53,422 nt of DNA from an uncultured eubacterium 1-6 (GCA_903789595.1 CAIFEZ010000007.1:1-53422), one strand, 5' to 3'. Positions 1-10,360 are shown, counted from the first letter of the stretch. Notes: generated by a model not told the origin, from the sequence alone. Numbers and translations: made by a program.

Positions 1-3000
1 TTAACATCGTATTTTTTTATCGTGGTTTTTCTCCTCCTTAACTGCATGACATTGCTCAATAGCTATTCTTCTTATACTCCTGATCGTCCTGCTGGCCTTC
101 CGGAAGCATATACCTTCCAGGGATGGTTCAAGGATAAGGAATGCACGGTTCCATTTGATTTCGACAGCACCATGTCTGCAAATGATGTCATGATCTATGC
201 GAAGTGGGCAGCTCCGACCTATACGGGAACGGTCCATACGAATATTGAGGGAACCGGAACCCCGATGAAACTCACCATCAATTACGGCGACAAGATCAAT
301 GAAAATGATATGCCGATCGTAAAAGATGCTGACGGCAATGTGATTCAGGAAGGCAATGGTTCTTATACAGTTACTGTACCTGCTGGATATACATGGGCTG
401 GTTGGGCAACAAAGTCAGGCGATGACTATACAATCTATAACTTCAACACAGAAGTATATAGTGATATCACTCTCTATCCGTACTATATCAACGGAGAAAA
501 ATATACAGTTTCCTATCTTCTGGGTAAAGGAACCGGGAAAGCTCCGGTAGACATCAAACAGTATGCAGAGAATTCCTATGCAGACATTATGTCGGCATCC
601 GGAATTAGTGCTCCTGAGGGAAAGACGTTCCTTTACTGGACGGATGGCAGGAATAATTACTATCCTGGAGACAAAGTAAAAGTAACAGCTAATCTTGAAC
701 TTACTGCGGTCTATGGAGATATAGCTCAGAAAACTTCTATCACGTATCATTCCAATTATCCGGCAGACTCTGGATTGAATGAAGAAACTTCCACAGTTGA
801 CGGACAGGACAACAACACTGCGATAACGCTGGAAAAGGCTGGATTTGCAGCACCGGCTGGATACTATTTTGCACACTGGAAAGATGCTGACGGAAAGCAG
901 TATGCAGTTGGAACGGAAATCGGAATCGACAATACTTCTGTAAATGATCTCTATGCTGTATGGGAAAAGAAGAAGGAGATCACATTAAAAGCGAATTCCG
1001 GAACATATACCTATGATGGTTCAACGCATAGCGCTGCCGGTGTAGAAACTGACACCTTTACGATCAGTGGAGTCAGCTATACCGTAAGCGGCTATACCAC
1101 AAGCAGCCCGGAGAAAAAAGACGCAGGGAATTATTCTAATATCATTTCCGGAACATATGTGGTAAAAGACGGCAGCGGTGTCGATGTCACGGATCAGTTC
1201 ACGGTAAATACCGTAAATGGATCGCTGACGATCAACAAGCGCACGGTAAATCTGAAGTCGGAAAGTGCAGGCAAGGCCTACGACGGCACTGCTCTCACGA
1301 AACCGGAAGTCACTGTTACTGGTGATGGGTTTGTTAGCGGTGAAGTAAGTGATCTTAGAGCTACCGGAACGATCACGACGGAAGGCAGTGTTCCCAATAC
1401 GATTGCTTATACCGAAGGAACTGGCTTTAAGGCTGGCAACTACAATATTTATAAATCTGAAGGAACGCTGACGATTACTGCCAATACTGCAGTGATCAAA
1501 GTTACTGCAGGAAGCAGCAGAAAAAAATACGATGGTACTGCACTGACAAAGAATGAATACTTCATCACAGGTCTTCCGGAAGGATTCACTGCAGTAGTGA
1601 CGGTAAGCGGAAGTATCACAGATGCTGGCTCAGTTGAAAACAAAGTTACCTCAGTCATCATCAGGAAGGGCAATGAAGATGTAACCAGTCAGTTCTCCGG
1701 AATTGAGACTGCCAGCGGAACGCTGAACGTTACGAAGCGGACTGTTACGCTGAAATCCGAGAGTGCAAGCAAAGCGTTTGATGGAACACCGCTGACAAAG
1801 CCGGAGGTTATCGTGGGCGGCGACGGATTCGTAGATGGAGAAGTAAGTAATCTCAAAGCGACGGGCAGCATCACGAAAGCTGGCAGCGTCACAAATACGA
1901 TCGAATATACAGAGAACAGCGGATTCAAAGCTGAAAACTACACGATCACGAAGGACGAAGGCACTCTGACAATCACGCAAAGTGAAAACGAGATTGTCGT
2001 CAATGCCAAGAATGCTGAGAAGAAATATGATGGCACAGCTCTGACTGAAAGTGCTGCGAATGTTACCGGACTTCCTAAAGGATACACCGCGGAGGTGAAG
2101 GTGACTGGCAGCATTACCGATGCTGGAACAGCGGATAACGTTGTTGGAACTGTCATTATTCACGATGCGTCCGGAAATGATGTAACCGATCAGTTCAAGA
2201 CGATTACAAAGAATAACGGAACGCTGACCGTTACCAAGCGGAGTGTCACGCTGACTTCGGAAAGCATGAGCAGAGAATATAATGGCACTGCCCTGACAGC
2301 ACCGAATGTCACAGTGACTGGTGATGGATTCGTGAATGGAGAGGTTACAGATCTTAGGGCAACCGGCACGATCACGAATGTCGGCAGTGCAACAAATACC
2401 ATTGCTTATACCGAAGGAACTGGCTTCAAAGCAGATAACTACGAAATAGAGAAATCTGAAGGAACGCTGACGATTACTGCCAATACTGCAGCAATTGAAG
2501 TAAAAGCAGACGGCGACAGCAGGACCTACGATGGTACCGCTCTAACAAAGAGCAGCTACAGTGTCACTGGTCTTCCTGAAGGGTTTGCGGCGGAAGCGAC
2601 AGTGACTGGAAGCATTACGGATGTCGGAACTGTGGCCAATAAGGTAGACTCCGTAACGATTAGGAAAAATGGCGAGGATGTTACAGGACAGTTCTCCGGG
2701 ATCCAGACAGCTGATGGAACCCTGACCGTTGAAAAGCGGAAAGTGACCCTGACCTCTGAGAGCGCAAGCAAGGCATATGACGGCACAGCGCTGACAGCAC
2801 CAGCAGTAACAATTTCTGGTGATGGATTCGTGGCTGGCGAAGTGAGCGATCTCAAGGCTACCGGAACGATCACGAATGTCGGAAGCGTTGGAAATGCGAT
2901 TGCTTACACTGAGAATCGCAGCTTCAAGGCAGACAACTACGAGATTACAAAGTCTGAAGGAACCCTGACGATCACTCAGAATACTGCGGCAATTACAGTA

Positions 3001-6000
3001 ACTGCTGGAAGTGACACCAAGATGTATGATGGTACCGCTCTGACCAAGAACACTTACAGCATTACCGGACTTCCGAAAGGATTCACTGCGGCAGTGACGG
3101 TAAGCGGAAGTATCACAGATGCTGGTTCAGCTGAAAATAAGGTTACTTCAGTCATCATCCAGAAGGGGAATGAAGATGTAACCAGTCAGTTCTCTGGAAT
3201 TGAGACTGCCAGCGGAACGCTGACCGTTACGAAGCGGACGGTTAAGCTGACTTCTGAAAGTGCAAGCAAGCAGTTCGATGGCAAACCTCTGACGAGACCT
3301 GCAGTTGCAGTAAGCGGAGACGGTTTCGTGGCAGGAGAAGTAAGTGATCTTCAGGCCTCTGGATCGATTACGAATACAGGCAGTACAGCAAATACGATTA
3401 CTTACAAGACCCTGGAAGGATTCAAAGCAGACAACTATTCGATTGAACTTGATGAAGGAACATTGACAATCAAGCAGAATGAAAACGAGATTGTAGTCAA
3501 TGCCAAGAATGCTGAGAAGAAATACGATGGCACAGCTCTGACTGAAAGCGCTGCGGATGTCACGGGACTTCCGGAAGGCTATACAGCAGAAGTGACCGTA
3601 ACCGGCAGCATTACCGATGCTGGAACAGCAGATAACGTTGTTGGAACTGTCATTATCTACGATGGGTCCGGAAATGATGTAACCAGTCAGTTCAAGACGA
3701 TTACAAAGAATAACGGCACCCTGACGGTTACGAAGCGGAGTGTCGTGCTGACCTCGGAAAGCATGAGCAGAGAATACGATGGCACTGCCCTGACAGCACC
3801 GAATGTCACAGTGACTGGTGATGGATTCGTGAATGGAGAGGTTACAGATCTTAGGGCAACCGGCACGATCACGAATGTCGGCAGTGCAACAAATACCATT
3901 GCTTATACCGAAGGAACTGGCTTCAAAGCAGATAACTACGAAATAGAGAAATCTGAAGGAACGCTGACGATTACTGCCAATACTGCAGCAATTGAAGTAA
4001 AAGCAGACGGCGACAGCAGGACCTACGATGGTACCGCTCTAACAAAGAGCAGCTACAGTGTCACTGGTCTTCCTGAAGGATTTACGGCGGAAGCAGCAGT
4101 GACTGGAAGAATCACGGATGCTGGAACAACTGATAACGTAATTGCCTCCGTAGTGATCAAGAAGGGTAATGAGGATGTAACAGATCAGTTCTCCAATATT
4201 GCAAAGACAAATGGAACGCTGACGGTTACTCAGAGAAAAGTGACACTGACCTCTGGATCTGCAAGTAAGGCTTATGATGGAACAGCGCTGACGAAACCGG
4301 AAATTGAAGTTTCAGGCGACGGATTCGTAGCTGGCGAAGTAAGCGATGTCAAGGCGACCGGGAGTATCACAAAGACGGGCAGCGTAATCAATACCATTAC
4401 ATATAGTGAAAATAAGGGATTCAAGGCAGGCAACTACGAGATCACCAAGACGGAAGGAACGCTGACGATCACTGCAAATACTGCATCTATCAAGGTGACT
4501 GCAGACAGCGACAGCAAGACTTACGACGGAACGGCACTGACCAAGAGCACATTCAGCATCACTGGTCTGCCGGCAGGATTCACTCCTGATGTAACTGTAA
4601 GCGGATCTATAACAGATGTTGGCTCAGCTGCAAACGAAGTGAAGTCTGTAGTTATCCGGAAAGATGGCAAGGATGTCACTGATCAGTTCACAAACATTGA
4701 AACTGCAAGCGGAACGCTGACAGTGAATAAGCGCACGGTGAATCTGAAATCTGAAAGTGCAACCAAGGTATTTGACGGAACGGCACTGACTGCACCGAAT
4801 GTCACAGTAACTGGCGACGGATTCGTAGCCGGTGAAGTAGCTGATCTTAAAGCGGTCGGAACGATCACGAGGGCAGGCAGTGTAAAGAACGAAATCAGAT
4901 ACACTGAAAAGAGCGGATTTAAGGTTGACAACTACACGATCAGTAAAGATGAAGGAACGCTGACCATTACTCAGAATGAAAATGAGATTGTCGTAAATGC
5001 TAAGAATGCAACAAAGACTTATGATGGTACGGCTCTGACTGAGAGCGGATCAGAGGTTACTGGTCTGCCGAATGGCTACACTGTGGAAGTGACGGTAAGC
5101 GGCAGCATCATGAATGCGGGAACTGCTGAAAACAAAGTCACATCAGTAGTCATCAGGAAAGGCGATGAAGATGTCACTGATCAGTTCAAGACGATTACGA
5201 AGAACAACGGTACTCTGACAGTCAGCAAGCGCAGCGTGTCCTTGAGCTCTGAGACTGTAAGCAGAGAATACGATGGCACCGCACTGACGGCACCAACTGT
5301 CACAGTGGCTGGCGACGGATTTGTGGCTGGAGAAGTTACAGATCTCAAAGCAACCGGCACGATCACCAAAGTCGGAAGCACGGCAAACCCGATTACTTAT
5401 ACGGAGAGAGCTGGCTTCAAAGCTGGAAACTACGAAATCTCAAAGTCTGAAGGCACGCTGACAATTACTGCCAATACAGCTGCAATTGAAGTAAAGGCAG
5501 ACAGCGACAGCAAGACCTACGATGGAACAGTACTGACAAAGAACAGCTACAGCATCACAGGACTTCCGGCAGGATTCACCGCAGAAGTAAAGGTAAGCGG
5601 CAGCATCACGGATGCAGGAACGACAGACAACAAAGTCACCTCGGTAGTGATTCGAAAGGGTGATGAAGTTGTAACGGATCAGTTCTCCGGAATCAAGAGG
5701 ACAGATGGAGCGCTGACCGTTGAAAAACGGAAGGTTACACTGACATCCGAGACCGCAAGCAAAGAATATGACGGAACAGCTCTGACAAAACCGGAAGTTA
5801 CAATTGGCGGCGACGGATTCGTACCTGGTGAAGTAAGTGATCTTAAGGCAACCGGCAGCATTACGGATGTCGGCTCAACAGGGAACAATATCACCTATAC
5901 CAGGGAACTTGGTAAATTTAAGGAGGAGAACTACGACATCATAGAGAAGCCTGGAACTCTGACCATTACCATGAATGGTGCTGCAGTAATCACTGTCACC

Positions 6001-7758
6001 GCTGCTAGTGACACAAAGGAATATGACGGAACAGCATTGACAGCATCAGGTGTAACGGTGACCGGTCTCCCGGAGGGCTTTACGGCAGAAGGGAAGGCAG
6101 TGGGAAGCATTGTAAATGTCTGGGAGTCAGAAGAAGGCAACAATCCGGTTGATAACGTGATTATTCGTGACAAAGCTGGAAAAGATGTAACGAAATTCTT
6201 TACGAATGTCACAACAAAACCGGGAACACTGACCATTACTCCAAAATCGATCACTCTGAAGAGCGGCAGCGCCGCAAAGAGGTTTGACGGTGAAGTGCTG
6301 ACCAACCACACACTGGAACTTCAGGACGAAAGTATTCTGGTTCCGCTGCCGATACTGGCAGAAAATGACCAGAGGACCCTCGGAATCGCTGAGAAGGATC
6401 AGATTACTTTCGAGTTCACCGGAAGCCAGACCTATGTCGGATCAAGTGATAATGTCTTTACCTATGAGATCAGCGAAAAACCGCAGACCACGGTTCAGCC
6501 GAAGCTGGCGAGTGCTCTTATAGCACCGGTTGTTAAGGCGGAAGCTTCCGAGTCGGAGAATCATAAGGTATCTGACAACTACAAGGTTAGCGTTGTATAC
6601 GGAACGCTGAAAGTGACCGACGACAATGTGCCATCGGACCTGGTAGTGACAAAGACACATGATGACAAGACGTATCAGATTGGAGATACGATTGAATTTA
6701 CGATTACAGTAACCAATATTTATGACGATGCGAGAACAATCACTCTTGAGGAGCAGGAAGGCGTAACGTTTGAGAACGGAAAATCTTCCATCATCTTCGA
6801 GAATGTAAAGGCCGGAGAGACCAGAAGTGCGGTAGTTACTCATGTGGTAACGGCGGCGGATATCAAGGCCGGGGAGTACAGCAACACCGTGAAAGCAGTG
6901 TTCGGCAATGGCGGCGGCAGCGAGCCGGGAGGCAATCCGGATGAACCGGGAGGCAATCCGGGCGAGCCGGGCGGAACTCCGGAAGATCCGGGAAAGACGT
7001 GGGAGACCACAGACAAAGAGGATGAATTCGCGCACATGACGATCAGCAAGGCGGTTACGAGCACGCCGAAGAACGGCAGCAAGTATGTGGCAGGAGAAAC
7101 GGTAACATACCTGATTACCGTGACGAATGACGGAACCGTTACTCTGACGGGACTGGTGATCAAAGATGATCTTACCAATGCAACATGGACGGCGGACAGC
7201 CTGAGTGCAGGCGATGAGCTGACCTTCACGACATCCTACACAGTGACTGCGGCAGATGCAGAAAACGGAAGTGTAATGAATGAAGTGACGGGACAGGCGG
7301 ATAGACTTAAGACCCCGGATCCGGGAACTGCAACCGTGACAACCGAAGCGGAGGAGCCGGAGAATCCGGAACCGACACAGCCGACCAAACCGGAAACGAC
7401 CGTCACACCGACACCGGTGCCGACAGAGCCGGAGGAGCCTGAACCTGCAGAGCCGACGAAACCCGCGGAGCCGGCAGAGCCTCAGAAACCGACGGTTACA
7501 CCGCAGGCAACTGTGACACCGACCCCGATGGTGACTGCACCGCCGACGGAAGTGCCGTCGACCAGACCGGTTCATACCGGGAATACGATCCGGAAGAATC
7601 CGGACACGGTTCAGCAGCAGACAACAAGGCTCGTTCACACCGGAGCGGTTCGTACCGGTGATGCGGGAATGATCGGAGTCAATGTGATCATCGTGATCGG
7701 AGCGGCAGCCGGAATCGGCGTTCTCGTTCGCAGAAGAAAAAAGGAGAAAAAGCAGTAA
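1..7758 (+). CDS. Giant MBG-repeat cell-surface protein (5' partial)
   Basis: The frame is open from base 1, so the gene runs off the left edge. At least 2578 residues are visible. The N-terminal 300 residues contain InlB-type (Listeria-Bacteroides) repeats, each ending in a YAKW, AVYG or AVWE turn. Then come about 22 MBG-type repeats (nt 980-6640), each with a (Y/F)DGT(A/P)LT core. Two DUF11-like domains follow (around nt 6640 and 7030), then a Pro/Thr/Glu-rich wall spacer (7330-7580). The C-terminus has VRTGD, a hydrophobic helix and the basic tail RRRKKEKKQ. That is a sortase-type anchor with a non-LPXTG motif. The likely role is a wall-anchored adhesin or stalk; no ligand can be named. 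The first roughly 20 codons are hydrophobic and unlike the rest, so the true 5' part may lie outside or the edge may be imperfect. Confidence 0.85.
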   Translation, partial: LTSYFFIVVFLLLNCMTLLNSYSSYTPDRPAGLPEAYTFQGWFKDKECTVPFDFDSTMSANDVMIYAKWAAPTYTGTVHTNIEGTGTPMKLTINYGDKINENDMPIVKDADGNVIQEGNGSYTVTVPAGYTWAGWATKSGDDYTIYNFNTEVYSDITLYPYYINGEKYTVSYLLGKGTGKAPVDIKQYAENSYADIMSASGISAPEGKTFLYWTDGRNNYYPGDKVKVTANLELTAVYGDIAQKTSITYHSNYPADSGLNEETSTVDGQDNNTAITLEKAGFAAPAGYYFAHWKDADGKQYAVGTEIGIDNTSVNDLYAVWEKKKEITLKANSGTYTYDGSTHSAAGVETDTFTISGVSYTVSGYTTSSPEKKDAGNYSNIISGTYVVKDGSGVDVTDQFTVNTVNGSLTINKRTVNLKSESAGKAYDGTALTKPEVTVTGDGFVSGEVSDLRATGTITTEGSVPNTIAYTEGTGFKAGNYNIYKSEGTLTITANTAVIKVTAGSSRKKYDGTALTKNEYFITGLPEGFTAVVTVSGSITDAGSVENKVTSVIIRKGNEDVTSQFSGIETASGTLNVTKRTVTLKSESASKAFDGTPLTKPEVIVGGDGFVDGEVSNLKATGSITKAGSVTNTIEYTENSGFKAENYTITKDEGTLTITQSENEIVVNAKNAEKKYDGTALTESAANVTGLPKGYTAEVKVTGSITDAGTADNVVGTVIIHDASGNDVTDQFKTITKNNGTLTVTKRSVTLTSESMSREYNGTALTAPNVTVTGDGFVNGEVTDLRATGTITNVGSATNTIAYTEGTGFKADNYEIEKSEGTLTITANTAAIEVKADGDSRTYDGTALTKSSYSVTGLPEGFAAEATVTGSITDVGTVANKVDSVTIRKNGEDVTGQFSGIQTADGTLTVEKRKVTLTSESASKAYDGTALTAPAVTISGDGFVAGEVSDLKATGTITNVGSVGNAIAYTENRSFKADNYEITKSEGTLTITQNTAAITVTAGSDTKMYDGTALTKNTYSITGLPKGFTAAVTVSGSITDAGSAENKVTSVIIQKGNEDVTSQFSGIETASGTLTVTKRTVKLTSESASKQFDGKPLTRPAVAVSGDGFVAGEVSDLQASGSITNTGSTANTITYKTLEGFKADNYSIELDEGTLTIKQNENEIVVNAKNAEKKYDGTALTESAADVTGLPEGYTAEVTVTGSITDAGTADNVVGTVIIYDGSGNDVTSQFKTITKNNGTLTVTKRSVVLTSESMSREYDGTALTAPNVTVTGDGFVNGEVTDLRATGTITNVGSATNTIAYTEGTGFKADNYEIEKSEGTLTITANTAAIEVKADGDSRTYDGTALTKSSYSVTGLPEGFTAEAAVTGRITDAGTTDNVIASVVIKKGNEDVTDQFSNIAKTNGTLTVTQRKVTLTSGSASKAYDGTALTKPEIEVSGDGFVAGEVSDVKATGSITKTGSVINTITYSENKGFKAGNYEITKTEGTLTITANTASIKVTADSDSKTYDGTALTKSTFSITGLPAGFTPDVTVSGSITDVGSAANEVKSVVIRKDGKDVTDQFTNIETASGTLTVNKRTVNLKSESATKVFDGTALTAPNVTVTGDGFVAGEVADLKAVGTITRAGSVKNEIRYTEKSGFKVDNYTISKDEGTLTITQNENEIVVNAKNATKTYDGTALTESGSEVTGLPNGYTVEVTVSGSIMNAGTAENKVTSVVIRKGDEDVTDQFKTITKNNGTLTVSKRSVSLSSETVSREYDGTALTAPTVTVAGDGFVAGEVTDLKATGTITKVGSTANPITYTERAGFKAGNYEISKSEGTLTITANTAAIEVKADSDSKTYDGTVLTKNSYSITGLPAGFTAEVKVSGSITDAGTTDNKVTSVVIRKGDEVVTDQFSGIKRTDGALTVEKRKVTLTSETASKEYDGTALTKPEVTIGGDGFVPGEVSDLKATGSITDVGSTGNNITYTRELGKFKEENYDIIEKPGTLTITMNGAAVITVTAASDTKEYDGTALTASGVTVTGLPEGFTAEGKAVGSIVNVWESEEGNNPVDNVIIRDKAGKDVTKFFTNVTTKPGTLTITPKSITLKSGSAAKRFDGEVLTNHTLELQDESILVPLPILAENDQRTLGIAEKDQITFEFTGSQTYVGSSDNVFTYEISEKPQTTVQPKLASALIAPVVKAEASESENHKVSDNYKVSVVYGTLKVTDDNVPSDLVVTKTHDDKTYQIGDTIEFTITVTNIYDDARTITLEEQEGVTFENGKSSIIFENVKAGETRSAVVTHVVTAADIKAGEYSNTVKAVFGNGGGSEPGGNPDEPGGNPGEPGGTPEDPGKTWETTDKEDEFAHMTISKAVTSTPKNGSKYVAGETVTYLITVTNDGTVTLTGLVIKDDLTNATWTADSLSAGDELTFTTSYTVTAADAENGSVMNEVTGQADRLKTPDPGTATVTTEAEEPENPEPTQPTKPETTVTPTPVPTEPEEPEPAEPTKPAEPAEPQKPTVTPQATVTPTPMVTAPPTEVPSTRPVHTGNTIRKNPDTVQQQTTRLVHTGAVRTGDAGMIGVNVIIVIGAAAGIGVLVRRRKKEKKQ
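1984..4080 (+). repeat. Higher-order duplication inside the surface protein gene
   Basis: Blocks of six MBG repeats recur with an offset of 1497 bp (499 codons). The block starting at 1984 (ENEIVVNAKN) recurs at 3481 and again, more diverged, near 4975. Within it, 2284-2580 and 3781-4077 are identical by eye over about 297 bp, synonymous sites included. This points to recent duplication or gene conversion. Confidence 0.85.
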
Positions 7759-7885
7759 CAGAAGCGACAGCTAAGGAAACAAAGCAGCAGAAACAGCTGA
7801 GCAGCATGGACAGCTGAGGAATACAGACAGCTGGGCAGCAAGAGCTGCTGAGGATACAGACAGATGAACATGATGAGCAGCTGAG
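7759..7885 (+). repeat. 17-bp tandem repeats directly after the surface-protein stop codon
   Basis: Starting at the first base after TAA, 17-bp units of the type CAGCAGAAACAGCTGAG occur at 7759, 7785, 7802, 7819, 7836, 7853 and 7870 (the last is 16 bp), with a 9-bp partial unit at 7776. The units carry TGA or TAA in one frame and resemble the AAGCAGTAA end of the gene. Confidence 0.8.
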
Positions 7886-7902
7886 ATTAAGCAACTGAAA
7901 GG

Positions 7903-7952
7903 CAGCCCCTCTCACAGCCGGAAATACCGCGGCCGGAGGGGCTGTCTCTTTA
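7903..7952 (+). terminator. Terminator of the surface protein gene
   Basis: A perfect 9-bp stem, CAGCCCCTC with GAGGGGCTG, encloses a 24-nt GC-rich loop and is followed by TCTCTTT. Confidence 0.65.
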
Positions 7953-7993
7953 TACATTCATATAAAAAAGTTAAGATATAGGCAATATTACGG

Positions 7994-8022
7994 TTGACGA
8001 ACGGCGCTGTTTTTTATATAGT
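7994..8022 (+). promoter_or_regulatory. Promoter of the opp operon
   Basis: TTGACG and TATAGT are separated by 17 bp. They lie about 170 bp upstream of oppB. A weaker second candidate, TTGTAA-18-TATAGA, ends at 8148, beyond the leader terminator. Confidence 0.65.
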
Positions 8023-8078
8023 ACTTATTATCATTCGAATAATTGTAGAATAAAATAAGCAGACATGATGTACAAGCT

Positions 8079-8109
8079 GTGCAGATCTCGATCTGTACGC
8101 CTTTTTTTT
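8079..8109 (+). terminator. Terminator-like hairpin inside the opp leader
   Basis: GTGCAGATC pairs with GATCTGTAC (one G-U pair, minimal loop), and eight T residues follow almost at once. It sits between the strong promoter and oppB. It therefore either attenuates the operon or ends a leader RNA of about 80 nt. Confidence 0.55.
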
Positions 8110-8195
8110 GCTTTATTGTTGTAAAGCGTTAATTGGAAGAAATATAGATGTTACACAGCTCCGAGGCAGTCTCTGCTTAGAAAGAGGAGGAAAAA

Positions 8196-9104
8196 TTGAG
8201 TAAGTACATGGTAAAACGTGTGTTGCTGGCGATCGCGTCCATCATCATCGTTACACTCATCACATTCTTTGTTATGAACCTGATCCCCGGCGGGCCCTTC
8301 ACGGCGGAGAAGGCGCCGAGCCAGGCTGTCATGGACGCGCTGACAAAGCGGTACAACCTGGATAAGCCCCTGGGAGAGCAGTATATGCTCTATATGAGAA
8401 ATCTCCTCCACGGAGACTGGGGAATCGACATGAAGAACGGAAGAGAGATCGGACCGGATCTGTTCTCCAAGTTTGCGGTATCCGCGAAGCTCGGCGGAAT
8501 CGCTATGATCATCGCGATTGTGGTCGGCGTGATTCTCGGTTCCATTGCCGCTCTGAAGCGGAATAAGGTTCCGGATCGTATCATTATCTTCTTCACGACG
8601 CTGGGTACGGCGATGCCCTCCTTCATTCTGGCAACCCTGCTGCTCCTGATCTTCTGCGTGCAGCTTGCGATTTTCCCGGTATTCAGCTCGAATCCGAGCC
8701 TGGTGCTTCCTGTGATTTCTCTGGCTGTCTATCCGACGGCTTACATCACGCGTCTGACGAAGACCTCCATGCTGGACGCGCTGAGTCAGGATTACATCCG
8801 CACCGCACGCGCGAAGGGCGTCAGCCGCTCGAAGATCATCTTCGTGCACGCGCTGAAGAACGGCCTGATTCCTGTTGTGACCTATCTCGGACCGCAGATC
8901 GCGTATATCATCACCGGATCGATGGTCGTGGAGACGATCTTCACCGTTCCGGGTCTCGGAACCTATTTCGTGAAGGCAATCACCGACCGGAACTATTCCG
9001 TGATCATGGCGACCACGATTTTCCTCGCGGTTCTGATGATTGTCGCCAACCTGATTACAGATATTGTATATAAGCTGATCGATCCGAGAATCAATTTTGA
9101 ATGA
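8196..9104 (+). CDS. oppB: Oligopeptide ABC transporter permease OppB
   Basis: Inner-membrane permease of a peptide uptake system, 302 residues, the usual length. Hydrophobic segments cover residues 9-30, 98-125, 130-155, 170-190, 230-255 and 275-295. The cytoplasmic loop with RTARAKGVSRSKIIFVHALK matches the EAA coupling motif that docks on the ATPases, and the C-terminus DPRINFE is typical of OppB. The start is TTG at 8196: AAAGAGGAGG sits 5 bases upstream, while the next ATG would cut the first helix. It is the first gene of oppBCDF-A and is followed 21 bases later by oppC. Specificity for oligopeptides rather than dipeptides is inferred from the operon and the size of OppA. Confidence 0.93.
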   Translation: MSKYMVKRVLLAIASIIIVTLITFFVMNLIPGGPFTAEKAPSQAVMDALTKRYNLDKPLGEQYMLYMRNLLHGDWGIDMKNGREIGPDLFSKFAVSAKLGGIAMIIAIVVGVILGSIAALKRNKVPDRIIIFFTTLGTAMPSFILATLLLLIFCVQLAIFPVFSSNPSLVLPVISLAVYPTAYITRLTKTSMLDALSQDYIRTARAKGVSRSKIIFVHALKNGLIPVVTYLGPQIAYIITGSMVVETIFTVPGLGTYFVKAITDRNYSVIMATTIFLAVLMIVANLITDIVYKLIDPRINFE

Positions 9105-9125
9105 TCGCACAGAAGGAGCTTTGAA

Positions 9126-10217
9126 ATGACTGAAACAGAGAACATATACAAGAAACGCCAGATTTTATCTGCGCAGATCGATCTGAGCAAATTCAATAAG
9201 AAGAATTTCGATAAGGCCACCGATGAGGAGAAGAAGCAGCAGGAGGTTATGGGCGAGTCGTCCAGCTTCCTGAAGGACGGTCTTCGCCGCCTGAGAAAAA
9301 ATCACATGGCGATGGCTTCCATCATCATTCTGATCGCTCTGATTGTGGCGATCATCGTGATCCCGATGATTGTTCCTTACAGCTACAGCGACATGATCAC
9401 CGTGAACGGGCATCGTGACGGAACGGCGGTCAACCTGCCGCCGATGTACTATTCCCAGCGGGAGCTGCAGTACATGCAGGAGACCGGCGAGAAGCTTTTT
9501 CCTCACATTCTTGGAACCGATTCCCTGGGACGTGATTACTTCATCCGTGTCGTATACGGCACCAGAGTCAGCCTGTCCGTCGGCGTCGTATCCGCGGTCA
9601 TGGTTCTGATCATCGGTGTCATCTACGGAACGATCTCCGGATACTTCGGCGGCAAGGTAGACCTGATCATGATGCGTATCGTCGACATCATCTATTCTCT
9701 GCCGGACATGCTGATCATCATTCTGCTGTCGGTAGTGCTGAATGCGCGGCTGACGCCTCTGATCAAGGGAACGGTGCTCGCGAAGCTCGGCGGCAACATG
9801 CTCGCCATGTTTATCGTGTTTGCCCTTCTGTACTGGGTCGGCATGGCGCGGCTTGTCAGAGGCCAGATCCTTTCAATTAAGAACAACGAGTACATTCTCG
9901 CGGCGAAGGCCATCGGAACGCCGAACGGTCAGATCATGAGAAAGCATATCGTGCCGAATGTACTTTCTATCATCATCATTACAACGGCTCTTCAGGTGCC
10001 GAGTGCTATTTTCACCGAAAGCTACCTCTCCTTCCTCGGACTTGGTGTCAATCTTCCGATGACCTCCCTCGGATCCCTGGCGAATGACGCCCGGGCCACG
10101 ATCACCTCTGCGCCGTACCGTCTGCTGGTTCCCGCGCTGGTAATCGTCGTTATCGTACTTGCGCTGAACCTGATCGGCGACGGTCTCCGGGATGCGTTTG
10201 ACTCGAAGCTGAACTGA
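9126..10217 (+). CDS. oppC: Oligopeptide ABC transporter permease OppC
   Basis: Second membrane subunit, 363 residues. A charged cytosolic N-terminus of about 60 residues precedes the first helix (MASIIILIALIVAIIVIPMI). A periplasm-side loop follows, containing the family motif HILGTDSLGRDYFIRVVYGT, then the permease core. The coupling loop with AAKAIGTPNGQIMRKHIVPN is present, as is FTESYLSFLGLG, typical of OppC/DppC. AAGGAG precedes the ATG. A gap of 143 bases to oppD holds a weak TTTCCC/GGGAAA hairpin (10286-10306) but no gene. It forms the transmembrane pore with OppB. Confidence 0.93.
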   Translation: MTETENIYKKRQILSAQIDLSKFNKKNFDKATDEEKKQQEVMGESSSFLKDGLRRLRKNHMAMASIIILIALIVAIIVIPMIVPYSYSDMITVNGHRDGTAVNLPPMYYSQRELQYMQETGEKLFPHILGTDSLGRDYFIRVVYGTRVSLSVGVVSAVMVLIIGVIYGTISGYFGGKVDLIMMRIVDIIYSLPDMLIIILLSVVLNARLTPLIKGTVLAKLGGNMLAMFIVFALLYWVGMARLVRGQILSIKNNEYILAAKAIGTPNGQIMRKHIVPNVLSIIIITTALQVPSAIFTESYLSFLGLGVNLPMTSLGSLANDARATITSAPYRLLVPALVIVVIVLALNLIGDGLRDAFDSKLN

Positions 10218-10360
10218 CGGGTCCGGCAGAAAAATACAGCTGTTCCGCACATCGATGAATGGTTATCAAAAATATTGGCGTTGTATTTCCCTTGAGAAAC
10301 GGGAAAGAACGAATGGGAAAGGGTTAATAAAGGGCAATCAGAAAGGACAGAGAGGAAATC

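Noticed and set aside
6442-7638. Long minus-strand ORF (398 aa) opposite the surface protein
   Set aside because: Mirror of the repeat-rich, biased codons on the plus strand; Cys/Arg-rich nonsense composition.
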